Origin: Lucifuga dentata
Taxonomy: Eukaryota; Chordata; Actinopteri; Ophidiiformes; Bythitidae
Length of the DNA stretch: 64,000 nt
Direction: 5' to 3'
NCBI GenBank assembly: GCA_014773175.1
Contig: VXCM01000997.1
Location: forward strand, 1 to 64,000
Shown: piece after piece, positions 24,701 to 38,613 of the stretch
Layout of the letters: each line of letters opens with the position of its first letter
Numbering within the stretch: the first letter of the stretch is position 1
Position numbers and translations under genes: made by a program
The notes under the pieces: generated by a model
What the model saw: the letters and a program-made list of their open reading frames with translations, nothing else
The model's database searches: none
What the model was told of the DNA's origin: nothing

Positions 24701-27572
24701 TGCCACCGTGTAAAATGCATACTTTGATCCTGAAGTTTTGAGCATTAGATTCAGTGTTTTGTTTAATCCTTTCTCCACAGAATCCGTGCAATCTGATGCA
24801 ATATTTCGAGGGAAATTACCATTAATCTGTGTGCGTAATTGGATCGAATTAACGCTTTCTTGCATTTAAATACGGATTCCATTCTTTTAATTTGGAAAAG
24901 TATGATTTTTCTGTTTAATGTAGATATGACTGGAATTTTTTTTTTTTTTTTTTTTTTAAGCCTGATTATGAAACTGACAGTATGTTATGGGGTCCGGACC
25001 TTCGCGTATAGATCATAAAGGAGTAATCGTTTGGCTACGTCTCCAGAACAGCGCATGTGGATTTTTTCACCGTGTCCGTGGGGAAAAGATGATTTTAGTC
25101 GGTTGTTTCCTAAGAGCATCCGTGTGACATAAGGAGCGTTCCGTGCCAGATGAAACCTTTTAACTGCACCTCAAGTTTTATTATGGTTGCAGGATGTGTA
25201 GATGGCGCATTGTATAGATGAGAGTTTATGTTGCGCGTAAAGTTTTCACGATACGTTTAAGCAGCCATCGGAGCCTATTCGAAACGTAGGAGATGCCTCC
25301 TAAACAATATAACTTTAATACATTTCTCTCAGCAGACAGTCTCCTCTTCCTATTGGGCCTGAACACTGATAAATGGTGGCTATTATTTTTCAGCTGAACA
25401 ATGCGCGCTGGCTTTGTGTGGACCATCTGTCATTGTATCGACATTACAGCAGCCCCCCTGGTCCAAAGAATCAGAGTAAGACACCTGAAGAGCAGAAAAC
25501 AACGATCATTCAGAGCCCCCACCCGTCTCTCACCATGCCATGACTCATGATGTGCTCTGTCTGTATGGATGGGTGCGTAACGTAGCCAGAAAATAGGAAT
25601 AGGTACCGGCACAAACTCAAATTTAAATGTTTGGGGATTCATTTTTCAATGCAACAGAAGACATAGCTGTTATATGTTGTAATTTTTTAATTGTAATTAG
25701 AAATAGTGCGGCGGCAGTAACATGCATGGCTTTGCGCATCTTGAATTCTCGGAAATAGTCTTTACGCGTCTGACTTCCTCACGGAATTTGGGCCTCAAGC
25801 ACATGGCAAAAACAGCCAGACTGCCATTTTCTGACACGATGCACACTGACCAAATTTACACACTTCATCAAAAGCAGACACGGACTCAGTTTGGGGCACA
25901 CAGGCCTAATGTGCCACTCAGTGTTGATCCTCCATCTGGTTTTTAATGCAGCTGAGACTGGTTTTTTTTTTTGTTTGTTTTTTGGGTTTTNTTTTTTTTT
26001 TTTTTTTTTTTTAGGTGATTTTAGAAAATGCTTTGCATAGTCTGTTAGCGTGCAATGCCAAGCACTACTATGCCTTAAGGTTAACGAGGCAGTCTCCATA
26101 AATTCTTCTGCCATCTGGATTTAGTAGGTTAGAAGCTTAGTGCAACACTACATTTTACTGGCTATGGATGGTAGGGTGTGCTGAAATTACTAAAAAAAAA
26201 ATTCATAAATGCCTACTGTTGAAAATAAATTTTTGCCTGATGCTGATATGGTTGGTAAGAGCGCATTTAACTGCTTGTGATCACTTTTCTTTTACACAGT
26301 TCAATGTGTGTCAAGTCCAGGTTATCTTCATCGAGAGAAAGACAGTGAATGAAGGTACTGATGGTGCTGATGTGATCAGCATTGACCTCCTTACTTCCAT
26401 CCCTCGCATGGCTGACTTATACATAATTCACTTTAGCTTTGTCCCTGATGGAGAGAATAAGCAGCACTCCTGCTCAGTCAGAAAGAAACAGTGTAGTCCT
26501 TATGTCTGTTGTAGGGCTTTAATTTAGTTTTCAAGGTGAAATTGCTCTCAGCGGACTCTCACAGTAAAATGGGTGAATGAAGCAAAGCTACTTTCTGCTA
26601 GATTAGTAGGCAGTGGGGTAGTTGGACACTGACTTATTTAATCTTCTGCTGGAACTATGATCATCATGTGCAGTTGGTTATCACGTGATGAGTTGCATCA
26701 GTGCACCCTGCCATTATGTTGAAAGGCAACATGCTATCATAGCAGACAGCCTTTTAACCACGGATCACGCTTGTTTTTTCACAGTTGCTCATTGTCTCTT
26801 TTACATTTTCAACAGCATTTTTCAAGAACATTTTTATTAAAAAGACTTTTTCAGTAGTTCTATTTGTTTATGAATCTGATTTTGCTTGCATAAGGGGGTC
26901 CCGGCTCCCATCTCCCACCATCACATGATTCACAAACACCCACATTAGTATTTTCAGTCATTCAAATACAACGTGTGAGCTCATTTTAATTCATTATTTC
27001 TGCGTCATCTGGAAAGCATAAAAAGCAGAGGTCCCAAAGGGATGATGAGTTAGACTTAATGAGCATGTTTTTTCCTTTTTTTCTTTCTCTCTCTCTCTCT
27101 CTCTCTCTCAGACTTTATCAAACAGCTTTGGATCCAAAGCAGAGGATGATGGGAGAACCAGTCTTATAACACCAGAGTTCAGTCTTAAAACAGCTGTTTA
27201 GCAGATACACTTGGATTGCATTCATGCATCAAAGGTAAATGATACTGGGGTGAATGAGATCATCTGAGTTCATAACAGCAGGAGCCCGTGTGTATGTGTG
27301 CATGTGTGTGTTTGGTAGTGAAGAGGTTAGGTAATGGAGACCCCTGCACTTTGCCTAAGGGCTTTGTGGCATCATACTGCCTATCTCGATGAGCAGATGA
27401 CCTCTGACCTCTTGTCTAGCCATAGGCCTAGGTCTGTTCGGGTCAAGCCAGGTGGCTTCAGGAGCCTATTGGCCTGTTCAATAGCTTGTGACATTTGAAC
27501 TCGTCTCATTTCACAATCAAAAGATTTCAGTTAATTAACAAACTCTTTCACTCTGTGTGCGAATGTACATAT

Positions 27573-27577
<5 letters not shown>

Positions 27578-27634
<57 letters not shown>
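27578..27634. repeat. (GT)n microsatellite
   Basis: About 28 GT units. Confidence 0.95.
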
Positions 27635-27639
<5 letters not shown>

Positions 27640-30600
27640 GCTCAAGGCTCCAAAATAATTTCTTTGTGGGTGTTATAGGAGAAGTTATGGATTAGTGAAC
27701 AGTGATTAAAGGATTAGAGCTTCTCAGTCATACAGCTCTTACATCACTCACTGTCTCCTGTCACCTGGGCAGATCAAACCTGTTAACCTCCAAACATCTG
27801 CTCTCTCAAATCCTTTAGCCATCCTGCATGCTGTGCGCAGAGCTAAACGATGCTTAATAAAGTTAGTCCAAACATGCATCAAAAACTGCTTTTTATTAAG
27901 AGGTTTCATTGGCACAGTAGGAATACCACAGTGAAAAAATACTTCATAATATTACAGTTTATTTTGTGTAAAGCAATAGTTGAGAGATACACAATTTTCC
28001 CCTCAATTTTGTAGATTTTGGAACAAAATGAATAAGTTTTGTTTGAAATGATAACATTTAAAATGGACGATTGTATGTTTTTTTTTCCACCCAATCTACA
28101 GGGGGATTTTCATGCTTTGACTTTAGTTGAAGGACTGCATTTTGTCATCAAAATGATCTTATGCAAAATATTATGTTTAATTTGCAAGTAACTGGTAACT
28201 ACAGCTGTCAGTTTTTGTAGTGGAACGAAACATTGGATATGTTTATGGAAATTAAGTAAAAAAGTATCAAAAATAGTAAAACTTATACTTGAGTAAATGT
28301 ACCTTAGTTACTCTCCAGCCCCTGAGAGGTTTAAACTGTAAATTTGAATCATGTTAAGGTGACCTAACAGAGATCCTGAGTTGTCAGAGACATATTCAGG
28401 CCTGCCGTTAGACTATAGGAGCTCTTTTAATCACCAGTATATTCACTGTAAGACACAAACATTAGAATGTGCATTAGATCTTGTCAGAGCTAGAATAAAC
28501 CGCCAGTCTCAATTCTGTCACAACATGCTGTCTATTGTATCGCCATACAAGAAATTCCCCATGGAAATTTTGGAATCTTTCCCATTGTTCCTAAAGGAAA
28601 GGGGGCTTTCATATGGAAGTGGGGAACGCCAGGAAATGGCAGGCATTCTTTGTGGACTACTTGAAAATAAACTTGTGGGTCCTCGATTCCCTTTCAACAG
28701 CTTACAAATACTAGAAATGAAAAGTGGATTATGGTCTTAACAGTCCATCAGTGGCATTTTTACTTTATTATCTTTCCTGCTTTCCTTAAAGTACCGTTTA
28801 TTTTCTTACAGTCACATTCCTTTTCAGTTAACTGGAGGCACGCCATTAAGAGTTTTGCCAAAGTGCTTTTGTTGTGGGATTTTCACTTTTTTCCTCTTCC
28901 AACATGTGAATGGTTACAATCTTCTCTCACTTTGTCCTTATTTTGCCTTATCTTTCACCTGACTTGAAATGCTGCTTTAGCTCAGCTTTATGAAGTGTGA
29001 CCGTGAGGTCCGACTGTGTGGACTGGAACGCAAAGCTTTACATTCAGCCGGCTGTGGTTGGTTTGGAGAGGACAGACTTGCTTCACCCCTATACAGTACC
29101 TCGTATACAGGAACTGCCTTCATTCTGCTGAGCTGGCAGGAAAGTACAGAAATAGAAGGAGGAAAAAAGCCGTTAGACCTGCCTCCCATAACCTCAGAGT
29201 TCTTAATTGCACATATGCAGTTGCTTTAAAGAGAGAGAAAGAGGAAAACTAGCAGAAACTGACAAAAATGGCAGTAATAATAATAATAATAATAATAATA
29301 ATGAAATCAGCTGGTCATGTTTCATATTTATAAAATCACACATAAATATTTTCATTGTCAAGTTTTTAAATGTAGTTTGGTGCCAGGTGGTTCATAATTC
29401 TCTGCAGCTTTCTTCGACTTCAACCTCCTTCCTTTATTCTTTTGCACTTTTTTTTTTTTTTTTTTTTTTAAGATTAACAGGTTTTATTTAACAGGCTCCT
29501 TTTTCTCAGGTGCGCAGTGTGGCTGCTCCTCAGATTAACACTCACTTTATTCCTCCTTCTCTCTTTCTCTCTTCTCCTCCTCCTGTTGTTTTTCCTACCA
29601 GCCCAGTGGTAGTCCCCAGGTATTTGACCACTGTAGCATAATTGGTTGTTCTGTCCTCTGTGAGACAAAGGCAGCGTGCCTTAAGGAGTGGGATGAAAGG
29701 AAACAGGGCTGTGCAGCCACTCTTTTGCAGTGGGGAAACCTCCTTAGTGAGGTTCAGGAGGAAATAACCACTTTCTCTCTCTTCTTCTTTTTTTTTTAAA
29801 TCAAGTTCTGGGACTGTGTATGTTTGTCTATGTGTCTATCTTTTTTTTCTTTTTCTTTTTGGTAGAGAGAGCTGATGTGCATGCATGTAAAATAAAGGGT
29901 GATCTTTATAGCTAAATATAGTGTTTGTAGTAAACTTGGTTTTCTCTTCCTTACACCTGCTTAGATCAGGGCGACAGATGGTGTTTCTCTTGTTAAAGAG
30001 TTTTTGTGTGTGTGTGTGTGTTTGTGTTTGAAACTATAATGAGAGGCTTATATGCTGAAGAAAACCTGAAAGGAGTTTTAAGAATCCTACCAGTGAGCTG
30101 AAAGTTCTTTAGAAATACTCTTTCAGGGTGTTATCTGTATCAGTTAAGTTTATTTATGTAGAAATAGCAATGTCACAATGCTCTATTAAAAGTCACAATT
30201 TTAATTCAGTAAAAGTAAAGAACTATAAGCTGTAAAACATTGTTAGATGTTAAATAAAGGCACTAATTGTCATTTTAGAGTGTTGTTTCAATGCTGTATG
30301 AGCTCCAAGTGGCACAAAGTCTAAATAAGTCCTCAAAATTACATTATTTGTGTAGAAGTACTATGTTATCTACTTTGCACCTCTGGTCATTTTAATGAAG
30401 AACCTACATTTTTAGTGCATGGCTCCATTCTAATATATATTAAAAATATTATATAGTTTTCTGTGTTACAGGTGAAGTATGAAATGCATTTATGTTCACT
30501 ACCTCTGTGCTCTGACACACTGCTACTTACTTACTCATCTTATCATGTCGGATGGTAGCCAAGAGGAGGGAGGGGAACCACAGGAGTCTTTTATGGCCTG

Positions 30601-32968
30601 AACTCCAGAGACAACCTGTTCTCAGGCACTTCTCCTCGGGCACTTTTTTATGACATCATAAATTCCTCCATTTCCTCTGACCAGCCCTAGGTGGGTGTAA
30701 AGGACATACCTGGCCAGTAATTGTCTGTCTGGCCCTCTCATCTGTCAGTCTCATTCTACCACTGGTGACTTCCTCCAGAGCCAGACTGCCGGAAGATATG
30801 GAGATTCTCTTAGATCTTGAAGCTGAACTAATAAAAACAGAAGTTTTATTTGATGAGCGATAGAGCAAATAAGGTTTTGCTGGAGTTTTGTTTTTCTGAA
30901 AGGCTTTTAGTGTGTCTTTGCTGGTCATTTAGGTCAATGGAGAGTCACCCTGGCACCCATGTTAGTGGCCTTTCTGAGTGTATGTGCACTTCAGACTGAT
31001 GACAGCAGGCCACTCTCAGACCTGTTGATACCTTTTGTTTGTTGAAGTCTGAGGATGAGGAGTAGAAAAGAAAGGATTAGAGCAAGAAAAAGGAGGTTTG
31101 AGGGAAAGTAGAAGCCCTTGGGAACATTCAAAGTTCACATTCATCTGAGACATGGCTGGGGCTCCTCAGGGAAGCTGGAACAATACACGCACCAGCACGA
31201 CAACATTCCTCCGGGTTAAAAAGGCCAAGGGTCACCTAAAGACCCCACCCTGCCAATCAGACCCAAGGCACTTACTCTGTGCCTTTGTTTTTGGTTTATG
31301 TCTTTGCACTTGTTGAACAGACTCTATGTCTTCTGTTACACTGTGCCCTTTGCTCTCTAATAGACTGGGCTGGAATGGATCACTTTTAATATTTTTTAAA
31401 GAATTTTCACTCCCTTATGGCTTTTTTTGGTTCAGGTATTCATAGTTTCACCTGCATGCTCCTTCAGCTTGTGCCTCCTCCTTGGCACATGATTGAAGTT
31501 GCATTTCACAGCTTCCAACCACCCCAAGTTGATATCGAGTTGAAAATAGATGTTTTGGATCTTTGGGGTTTGCGAGGGAGGAGATGATTTTTTTTTTTTT
31601 TTTTTTTNTTTTTTTTTTTTTTTTTTTCATTCTTATAACACTTTGTTGCAGAGAGAGAGGTGAGAAAGAGCTGCCATACAGGAGAAGCTGCAAAGGCTGA
31701 GGAGAGGAAATAGAAATTGCATCAGCCAGAAGCTGCCAAATTCAGTTTGATACTTCTGTTGTTGCAATGAAGCTTCCTTGGCAATAATGACTCTGGGGCA
31801 ATATAGTATTTTAAAATATTATCTGTAGGCTACAGTGCATGTAATATCTTACGTGTCATTGCTGTCATGTATCTCAAAGTGTGGTGATTTTTAAGTTTTC
31901 TGGTAAGATGAAGGTCTTATCTTATTAAAAGGCTTCAAATAAAAGCTCTTAAATTATATAGGAAGGAATGACATATTTTAGTTCATGAACTAGAATACAT
32001 ACAAAGCTACTTTAAATAATCAGTCAAGCTGACAGTGGTCAACAAATGGCCAATAAGTGGACTGCGCAGGTTTACAAAATCAACATTTTTCACCCATTAT
32101 GAAAGATCTGGGTTAGATATTTTTTTGCAAACACTCTTCCAATAAAGTCTGAAAGCTGCCATTAAAGTCGAGCATATGCATGTGTAGGCATGGCGTGACA
32201 TGTTAGGCCCCTGCAGGCAGACTGTGGGTCTGTTAGTCATTATGAGTGAATGTACAGTATACACTGGAGTGGACACACAGCTACATTAAAGCCTCGCCCA
32301 CGGCCACATCAGACCACCCCAGAGATATACTGCTGGCACCTCCTCCAACCCCCTCGGTCGCTCAGCCTCAAGGGAAGTATGTTTTGGGATTTCCGGAGGA
32401 TGCCATGAACATTAATCTTTGTTTGATCAGGAAACATTCTGATTGGAAAAGTATATGTCGACTGTTAGATTCCCAGACAAGGCTGTCCTTATTATTTCTG
32501 TACAATGTAAGAATTACCTTGTGCTTTTTTTGTACTGATATGTTATGTTTTCTCTCTTTCTCTTCTATGTAGATGCTCACATTGTGCCTCTGGAAGCCAA
32601 TTTCTCCATGAAGATCATCAGGTATCATCTAAAAGCTGTATATCTGACACTTAATCATCTTTATAAATTGCTCAGGACAAATTATTGTAATCTCTCTCGT
32701 AAGGATTCATAATTTGTCATTTTCTTTTTTGCGTTCTGTTTCTGGGAGGAGTACCATCACAGAATGATGACTCCAAACCTCACGGACTTTATCATGTAGA
32801 ATAAATCGACTTACAGTAGAGGAAGGAGAGATCACTGTCTATTAGTCTGCAGTTAGAAATGAAGGCCTATCTGGCTGCAGCTGTAGAGGAGCTCCAAGAT
32901 GAGGATGTTTATTGTTGGGAACAAATAGAGCTTTTTATTTTGTCTAGCAGCTGACGCCTCTCGCCACC

Positions 32969-33098
32969 CACCACTCCAAAACTGCTTTTGTCAGTAACGT
33001 AGAGAGGCCTGCACAGGCAGAACGAGAGTTTNACCCACCACTCCAAAACTGCTTTTGTCAGTAACGTAGAGAGGCCTGCACAGGCAGAACGAGAGTTT
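32969..33098. repeat. Exact direct duplication around a single N
   Basis: A roughly 65-nt unit running from ACCCACCACTCC to GAACGAGAGTTT is present twice with only an N (33032) between. The unit is complex rather than simple sequence, so an unmerged contig overlap is the simplest explanation. Confidence 0.85.
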
Positions 33099-35690
33099 CA
33101 TGGTAGAAAATCAAGTGTGGGGTTTGTCATTGATAGGCTTTTGCAGAGAGAAGGCCCGGCTGTTTGCCATATGGTGTAATTATCTGCTATTTCAAAAGAT
33201 TATTTCTCTCCATCAACATAGTGTTTAAATGTGTGTGTGTGTGTGTGTGAGATTTGATCTCTGGTTGGTACCCTGTGTGTAATGTTGAGACTCTGTGGCC
33301 TCCAGCTTGGCCCCCCATTCAAGCTGGGTTAGCTATGATCTCCCTCCCAACCCCAATCCACCCTGCCACCCCACCCCTCCACGATCCCTCCTTACACACA
33401 CACACACACACACACATACACACAGAGAGTCTCTCAACACAAAAGAAATATTCAGCTGTAGAGAGGGGGTCTCTCACAGGGCGCGACATTGAACTGGGGG
33501 GGGGATTAAGAAGAAATGGCTGGCTGACACTGGGGTTGCCATGGCAAAGCCGCCTTTTCTCCTCTCCCTCGACCCTCCACCTATTTTTCATTTTAGGTCT
33601 CACTGTGGGGTGAGGTGAAGTGTGTGTGTGTGTGTGTGTGTGTGTCTGTGATGGAGTGGGGAAGATGTAATATGACATGAATTTGGTCTCTTATAAGTTG
33701 CTTCTATCAGAGAGGAAAGAGACTTTTATTGCCTGAAAGCAGAAAAACCTAAAACAATCTGCAATCATCACTTTTGCCATTTATGGTATTTTATGTTAAT
33801 GAGTATATTATTTACTACTATATACAATTACTTTCATTATTGAACATTACTGGACTACCTAAGGTCCATGCATTAATTTCTCTATGATCAGTTAAATTTA
33901 TTTGTGCATTTTTGCATATTAATAAAGGGAAGCTTCCATGAGAAAATGCAGAGGCAATATTTCAAACACCTAACACACTCGCAAGACAACGCCAAATTGT
34001 CCATTTTATGAGATTCTGAATTATAGCTGCAATAACATTAAGCATCAGACATCCATTGTTGCATGTTGTTATGGTGGTAGAGTAATGGATGCGTGCTAGC
34101 TAGCTCAGTGACATCAGTACCGTAAGCTGCTGAAACAGGCTGAATGAACATAGATCAGCGTTTGCCATCCTGACGTCAGTCTGTGCAGCAGTGCTCTGAC
34201 ACTGTTGGTGGTTGTTCCTCAGCCTTCTTCTGACAATAGGAGCTCTCAGTCTGTGGCCAAGCGAAGGCTGGGTATGAAAGCTTGGCTGCACAGCATTGTT
34301 CTCTGGCTTAGATCTCCATAAGAACCATGGCAGGCTCAAAGAGGGTTCTGTAATATTGTTCTAAGCTATTTAAAACCAGAATGTGTTTTCAGGACTGTAT
34401 TATAATAGTAGGTTGTTCATTGTACAACAACTGTATAACTGTGCGACTATCTGCTTAAGATATCCAGTTCTAACAGCTTCCTCTTCATCTGTGTTTCAGA
34501 CGCTGTTATCAAAACGATTGATCTGAAGAGGAAAGACACTTCAGGTTGCTGTGATTCATGAAGCGGCAGCGCAATAAGCAGCTCGTCTCAGTTTATGTCA
34601 GATCCGTCTTCTCCTTGTGTACAGTGGATTCATTCCATCGCTGTCTTGTCTCATTGCGTCCCTCTGCGGTGTGACCTGACCTTGGTGGTTTGAGTGACAT
34701 CATTGCTTCTGTCTCTGTCCCTCCCGCCCTCCCCTTCGCCCTGCCTTGTCTGTCAGTTCGGCTCACTCTCAAGTCGCTGTCCTGCTTGTCTCGGTGAACA
34801 TTCAACGCTGTCGGTGAGTTTGGTATGGATGGCATAAAAACCATCGACCGTTGACTGTGCCCCGTGGCTCGCTCAGGCTACGTCAGCACTGAGCAAAAAT
34901 GCTCAGCTGTGACGGACAAGGGGCATGTGGGCACATGTGAAGACGTAGAAAGACACAAATGTGCACACAAACCACACAAAACTGACACTCTGTTTCCACT
35001 GTACCCAAGGAGCAAAGGTCACAATCAACATTCATTGCTGTCGCTGGGTTGGACTGTGTGGAAAAGCTCACTGAACAATGAGTGCAACTGTGGCCCAGAT
35101 CTGCCTGACTTGCGTCTCAGTCAATAAGCCAACCAGATGTGAAACACTCTGATTTCTTTATTTATGTAGTTCTTGTTTTTCACTTCTATTTTCTCCTCTC
35201 TTCCTCCCTCCCCAGCCCTGGGAGTCTTCAGGGGAAGAGAGAAAGAAAGATAGAGACACAAATAGACTTCTGGCAGTTTGCTTGTCCTCGTCCTCCTCTC
35301 CTCTAATTGGTGGTTATGTGTGCAGCAAGGGGGAAGGAAGCGGAGTGAATGTGTAATCATTTGGAGTCTCTTCTCCTTTAGATGTCTCACCCTTCTCTTT
35401 TTTGTTTGTCTAATTATATAGTGTGCTCAGTTAGGTCTGTGTTAACTGTATGTGTGTGTGAGATTGCACGAGTACAGGATTGAACAAGTAACAGAGGAGA
35501 CAAAGCAAAACCAAAAAGGGAAATTATAGCAGCAGCAAAAATGATTTGCTTGTGTGCTAATTCTCCTGTTACTGCAAATGTGACAATGCATTAAATTCAA
35601 GAAATCCTATAATTCAAAAAGATTGTTCTCACCTTTCTATACTGTATGTGGTTTAGTTATGTGTGTTTGAGTTTCATAAGAGACTGGTTC

Positions 35691-35727
<37 letters not shown>

Positions 35728-36420
35728 ATGTGTGTGTGTTGTCTCCTCTGTCAGTTATTAATATAAGGTAAATACACAGCTCACACAGTGGAAATATGTG
35801 TATTATGCCCCCATTAAAAGATGATATTTGCTGCAGTGACATATAATAAATCAATAAAGTATCAGAACCAAAATGCTCCTGTCTGGTGTGGTTATTACAT
35901 TCATAAAGAGGTTATTTTACGCCTGCATCTAGTTTGCTTGTTTGTTAGTAGGATTACTAAAAGTTATGAACTCATTCTGATGAAACATGTTGGAAGGGTA
36001 GGGCATGGCACAGGGAAGATTCCTTTAAATGTTTGTGTGAAACATCCAGAGGCTGATCCAGGATTTTTTTTTTTTTTTTTTTTAGAATCATTTCTTAACA
36101 TTTTTTAATATTGTTTTGTCAATTTCTTCAAAAGTAATACACCAATTTCATAAAAAAAAAAATAAAAAAAAATCAGGTCTATTTACAGGACTATGAATAG
36201 GTGCATTTGGTCTGGGTGTGGACAAGGGTCTGAGTCTGGTGGACTAAAACCTATGCTTGGACAGGGACACATTAATGGAATTGCTGCACAGAAACAAATA
36301 AGTCCAGATACATGCAACAGCCAGTAGAGTAGCTGAGATTATGCTGATTCAGTAGATGCAAATGGTTTTATCTTCTTTAATAGTTACAGAAATAGATCCA
36401 GAAAAATATTATGTTTCTAA

Positions 36421-36469
<49 letters not shown>

Positions 36470-37517
36470 TATTCCACTATATTATTAGAACAATACTAAT
36501 TTGACTTGTTTGGCATTATTGGATGTTTAGGTGGTGAAGAGGTTATTCTTCAGAGAGGCCTTCTGGTCCAGCATTTCATCAGAATCTCCTAGTTCCTGCC
36601 TTCCTCGTTTTCATCTTTCTGTATTCCATATCAATTCATTTCTGTTATTTAGTAACCAAGCTTCATGTGTGTCCCTCTCTCTCCTCAGTCTCTGTATTAT
36701 TCATAGAAAAGCATTCTGTGCACTGATGAAGAACACTGATGGTGATGTAATAGTGGCTCGGAGCGCCGCTCTGGTCTGTCATTTGGGATGGATTCATGCG
36801 ACAGGAGAAAACTCTCAGGTTGTTCAGATTTGTTGGTGCTGCCAACAACAGCAGTGCTTGATGTTAGGGATTTAACATAAAGCACATCTCTCATGAAAGT
36901 GTCCAGTGTTTTATATCCAGAAATAAAACAAAAACAAAAACATTTCAAAAAAACTGAAATCATGATGCACCCTAAGGTGTTTAGGATGAAAGAAAATGTG
37001 ATGCAGCTGAGATACATTGTGTATTTTTGCTACTTCTTAACTCTGTCCTTCTGTGTGATTGAATATATTTCATTTTTACATGCAAGTAACATTAAAACAA
37101 CAGGAATAAAATGGAATGAAACACTTAAATTACAAAATGAAAGAAAAGCAGAGTTCATCTTCAATGTGATTCTACCTCCACCTTGTGTTCAAAAATTTTG
37201 CTTCATGATTTCTGGAAGGATCACTCAGTCTGCTGCTATATTGAGGAACAAAATAATGAAACAGAAAGAAAATTACAGTGTGCATATAATTTTTTTCACC
37301 ACAGTATATTAATTATATATCTTATATTTGCCATATAATGATTAATGAGATAAGGACCGTGAAATAAGGTACTTCAAGGTGGACAACAACTACATTTTGG
37401 TAATCCCTAAATATTGCATATTACTTTTCAATTTACTCTGAAATATTGACTGAGATTAACTTCTTGCTAAATGTATATATTTACCATATATCATGTATTA
37501 TATATAGTAGTAGTAGC

Positions 37518-37562
37518 AGAAGAAGAAGAAGAAGAAGAAGAAGAAGAAGAAGAAGAAGAAGA
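37518..37562. repeat. (GAA)n microsatellite
   Basis: About 15 AGA/GAA units in an AT-rich context. Confidence 0.95.
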
Positions 37563-38347
37563 ATATAAGTAATGTGAAACACTGTGCAAACCTAATTCTA
37601 AATTCGAGACAAGATCCCAAGGTTTCCAAATACCAAACATGTCATGAAATGTGTATAATGTGTATTAAACTCATTTTGATTATATGATTTAATTACAGTG
37701 AATGTAATTGTGCAGCCATAAAACCAATGGCATTTTGGTTTGAATATTTAAATGAACATAACTGTCATATAATAACTACAGTGAAGTGTTGGAACCAGCA
37801 GATACATGTTTTGAATGCGATATTTTGGCAAAGTGTTTTTATTTATTTCCTTTAGTGAAAAAAATTCAGGGAAAATCCAGGTTCAAGAGGTTAAGTGATG
37901 TAAGATTAAGGGATTGGGGGATTAAGGGAAATGTATCGCCTCTCTTCATTCGTCTGTGCACATAATATTACACTGTGTCAGCATTAGCAGCTTGTGTGTA
38001 CATGGAAATACCTGTTCTGTTTTACTGTCTCAGTAAAACACTTCCACAACTTCCTCCTGCTGATGTCACAGGATTTTCACTACTTCAGGTTTTATTGTTT
38101 GGCGAGGTTGTGATCATTTTTCCCATGTGAAAAGATAAACAGAGTAATAAAGATAAAATCATACTGTCATGATGAGTGTATGTGTATACTGTGCAGGGTG
38201 CAGGAATTGCTGAGTAAAGACTTTAGCAGCAGCAGATTATTGTCATTACGATTAGGAAGGCTATCATCAACTACAGATTTTAAAAAGCCATATGAGATCA
38301 TATTAGATTAAATTATCGAACCAATTATTCTTTTTTTTTGATAAAAC

Positions 38348-38353
38348 TTTATT
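38348..38353 (-). terminator. Candidate polyadenylation signal of the CCL20-like gene
   Basis: AATAAA on the minus strand, about 260 nt beyond the stop codon. Confidence 0.5.
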
Positions 38354-38613
38354 TTTATTTTTACTATCTTATAAGCTGTTACAAATACAACAAAATACAC
38401 AAACAATATGAACTTAATGACTTTTTTGACAGTGCTCCTACAACTGAGCTTAAACACTTATTGCATAGCAAAACATTTTTCTATTAACGATATTTGTGTT
38501 CAACTAATTTTAGACGTTATAAAATAATGAAGCGTCATTGGTTTGTGGATCACAAACAGAGATAGAAAATGTGAAGTTATTCATTCACTGCTGTTGTGCT
38601 CCACATTCTCTCT

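Larger units (their letters stand above)
24701..38340. other. Gene-poor stretch with simple repeats and a few exon-like blocks
   Basis: No coding sequence of a known family was recognised. Blocks flanked by acceptor and donor signals occur at 26300-26354 (+), 27112-27234 (+), 30710-30827 (-) and 32573-32621 (+). These are unsupported by any family match. The rest holds (GT)n at 27578-27634, poly-T/poly-A runs with N (25991, 31608), (AAT)n at 29277-29303, an N-flanked duplication at 32969-33098, (CT)n/(CTAT)n at 36423-36468 and (GAA)n at 37518-37562. Confidence 0.5.

Noticed and set aside
28381..28740. 119-codon open frame on plus
   Set aside because: It starts at a non-ATG codon, has no splice or promoter context and no family resemblance. 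Such length by chance is expected in 64 kb.
34593..34844. 83-codon minus-strand frame, rich in charged residues
   Set aside because: No known family and no splice support; the sequence is moderately GC-rich only.
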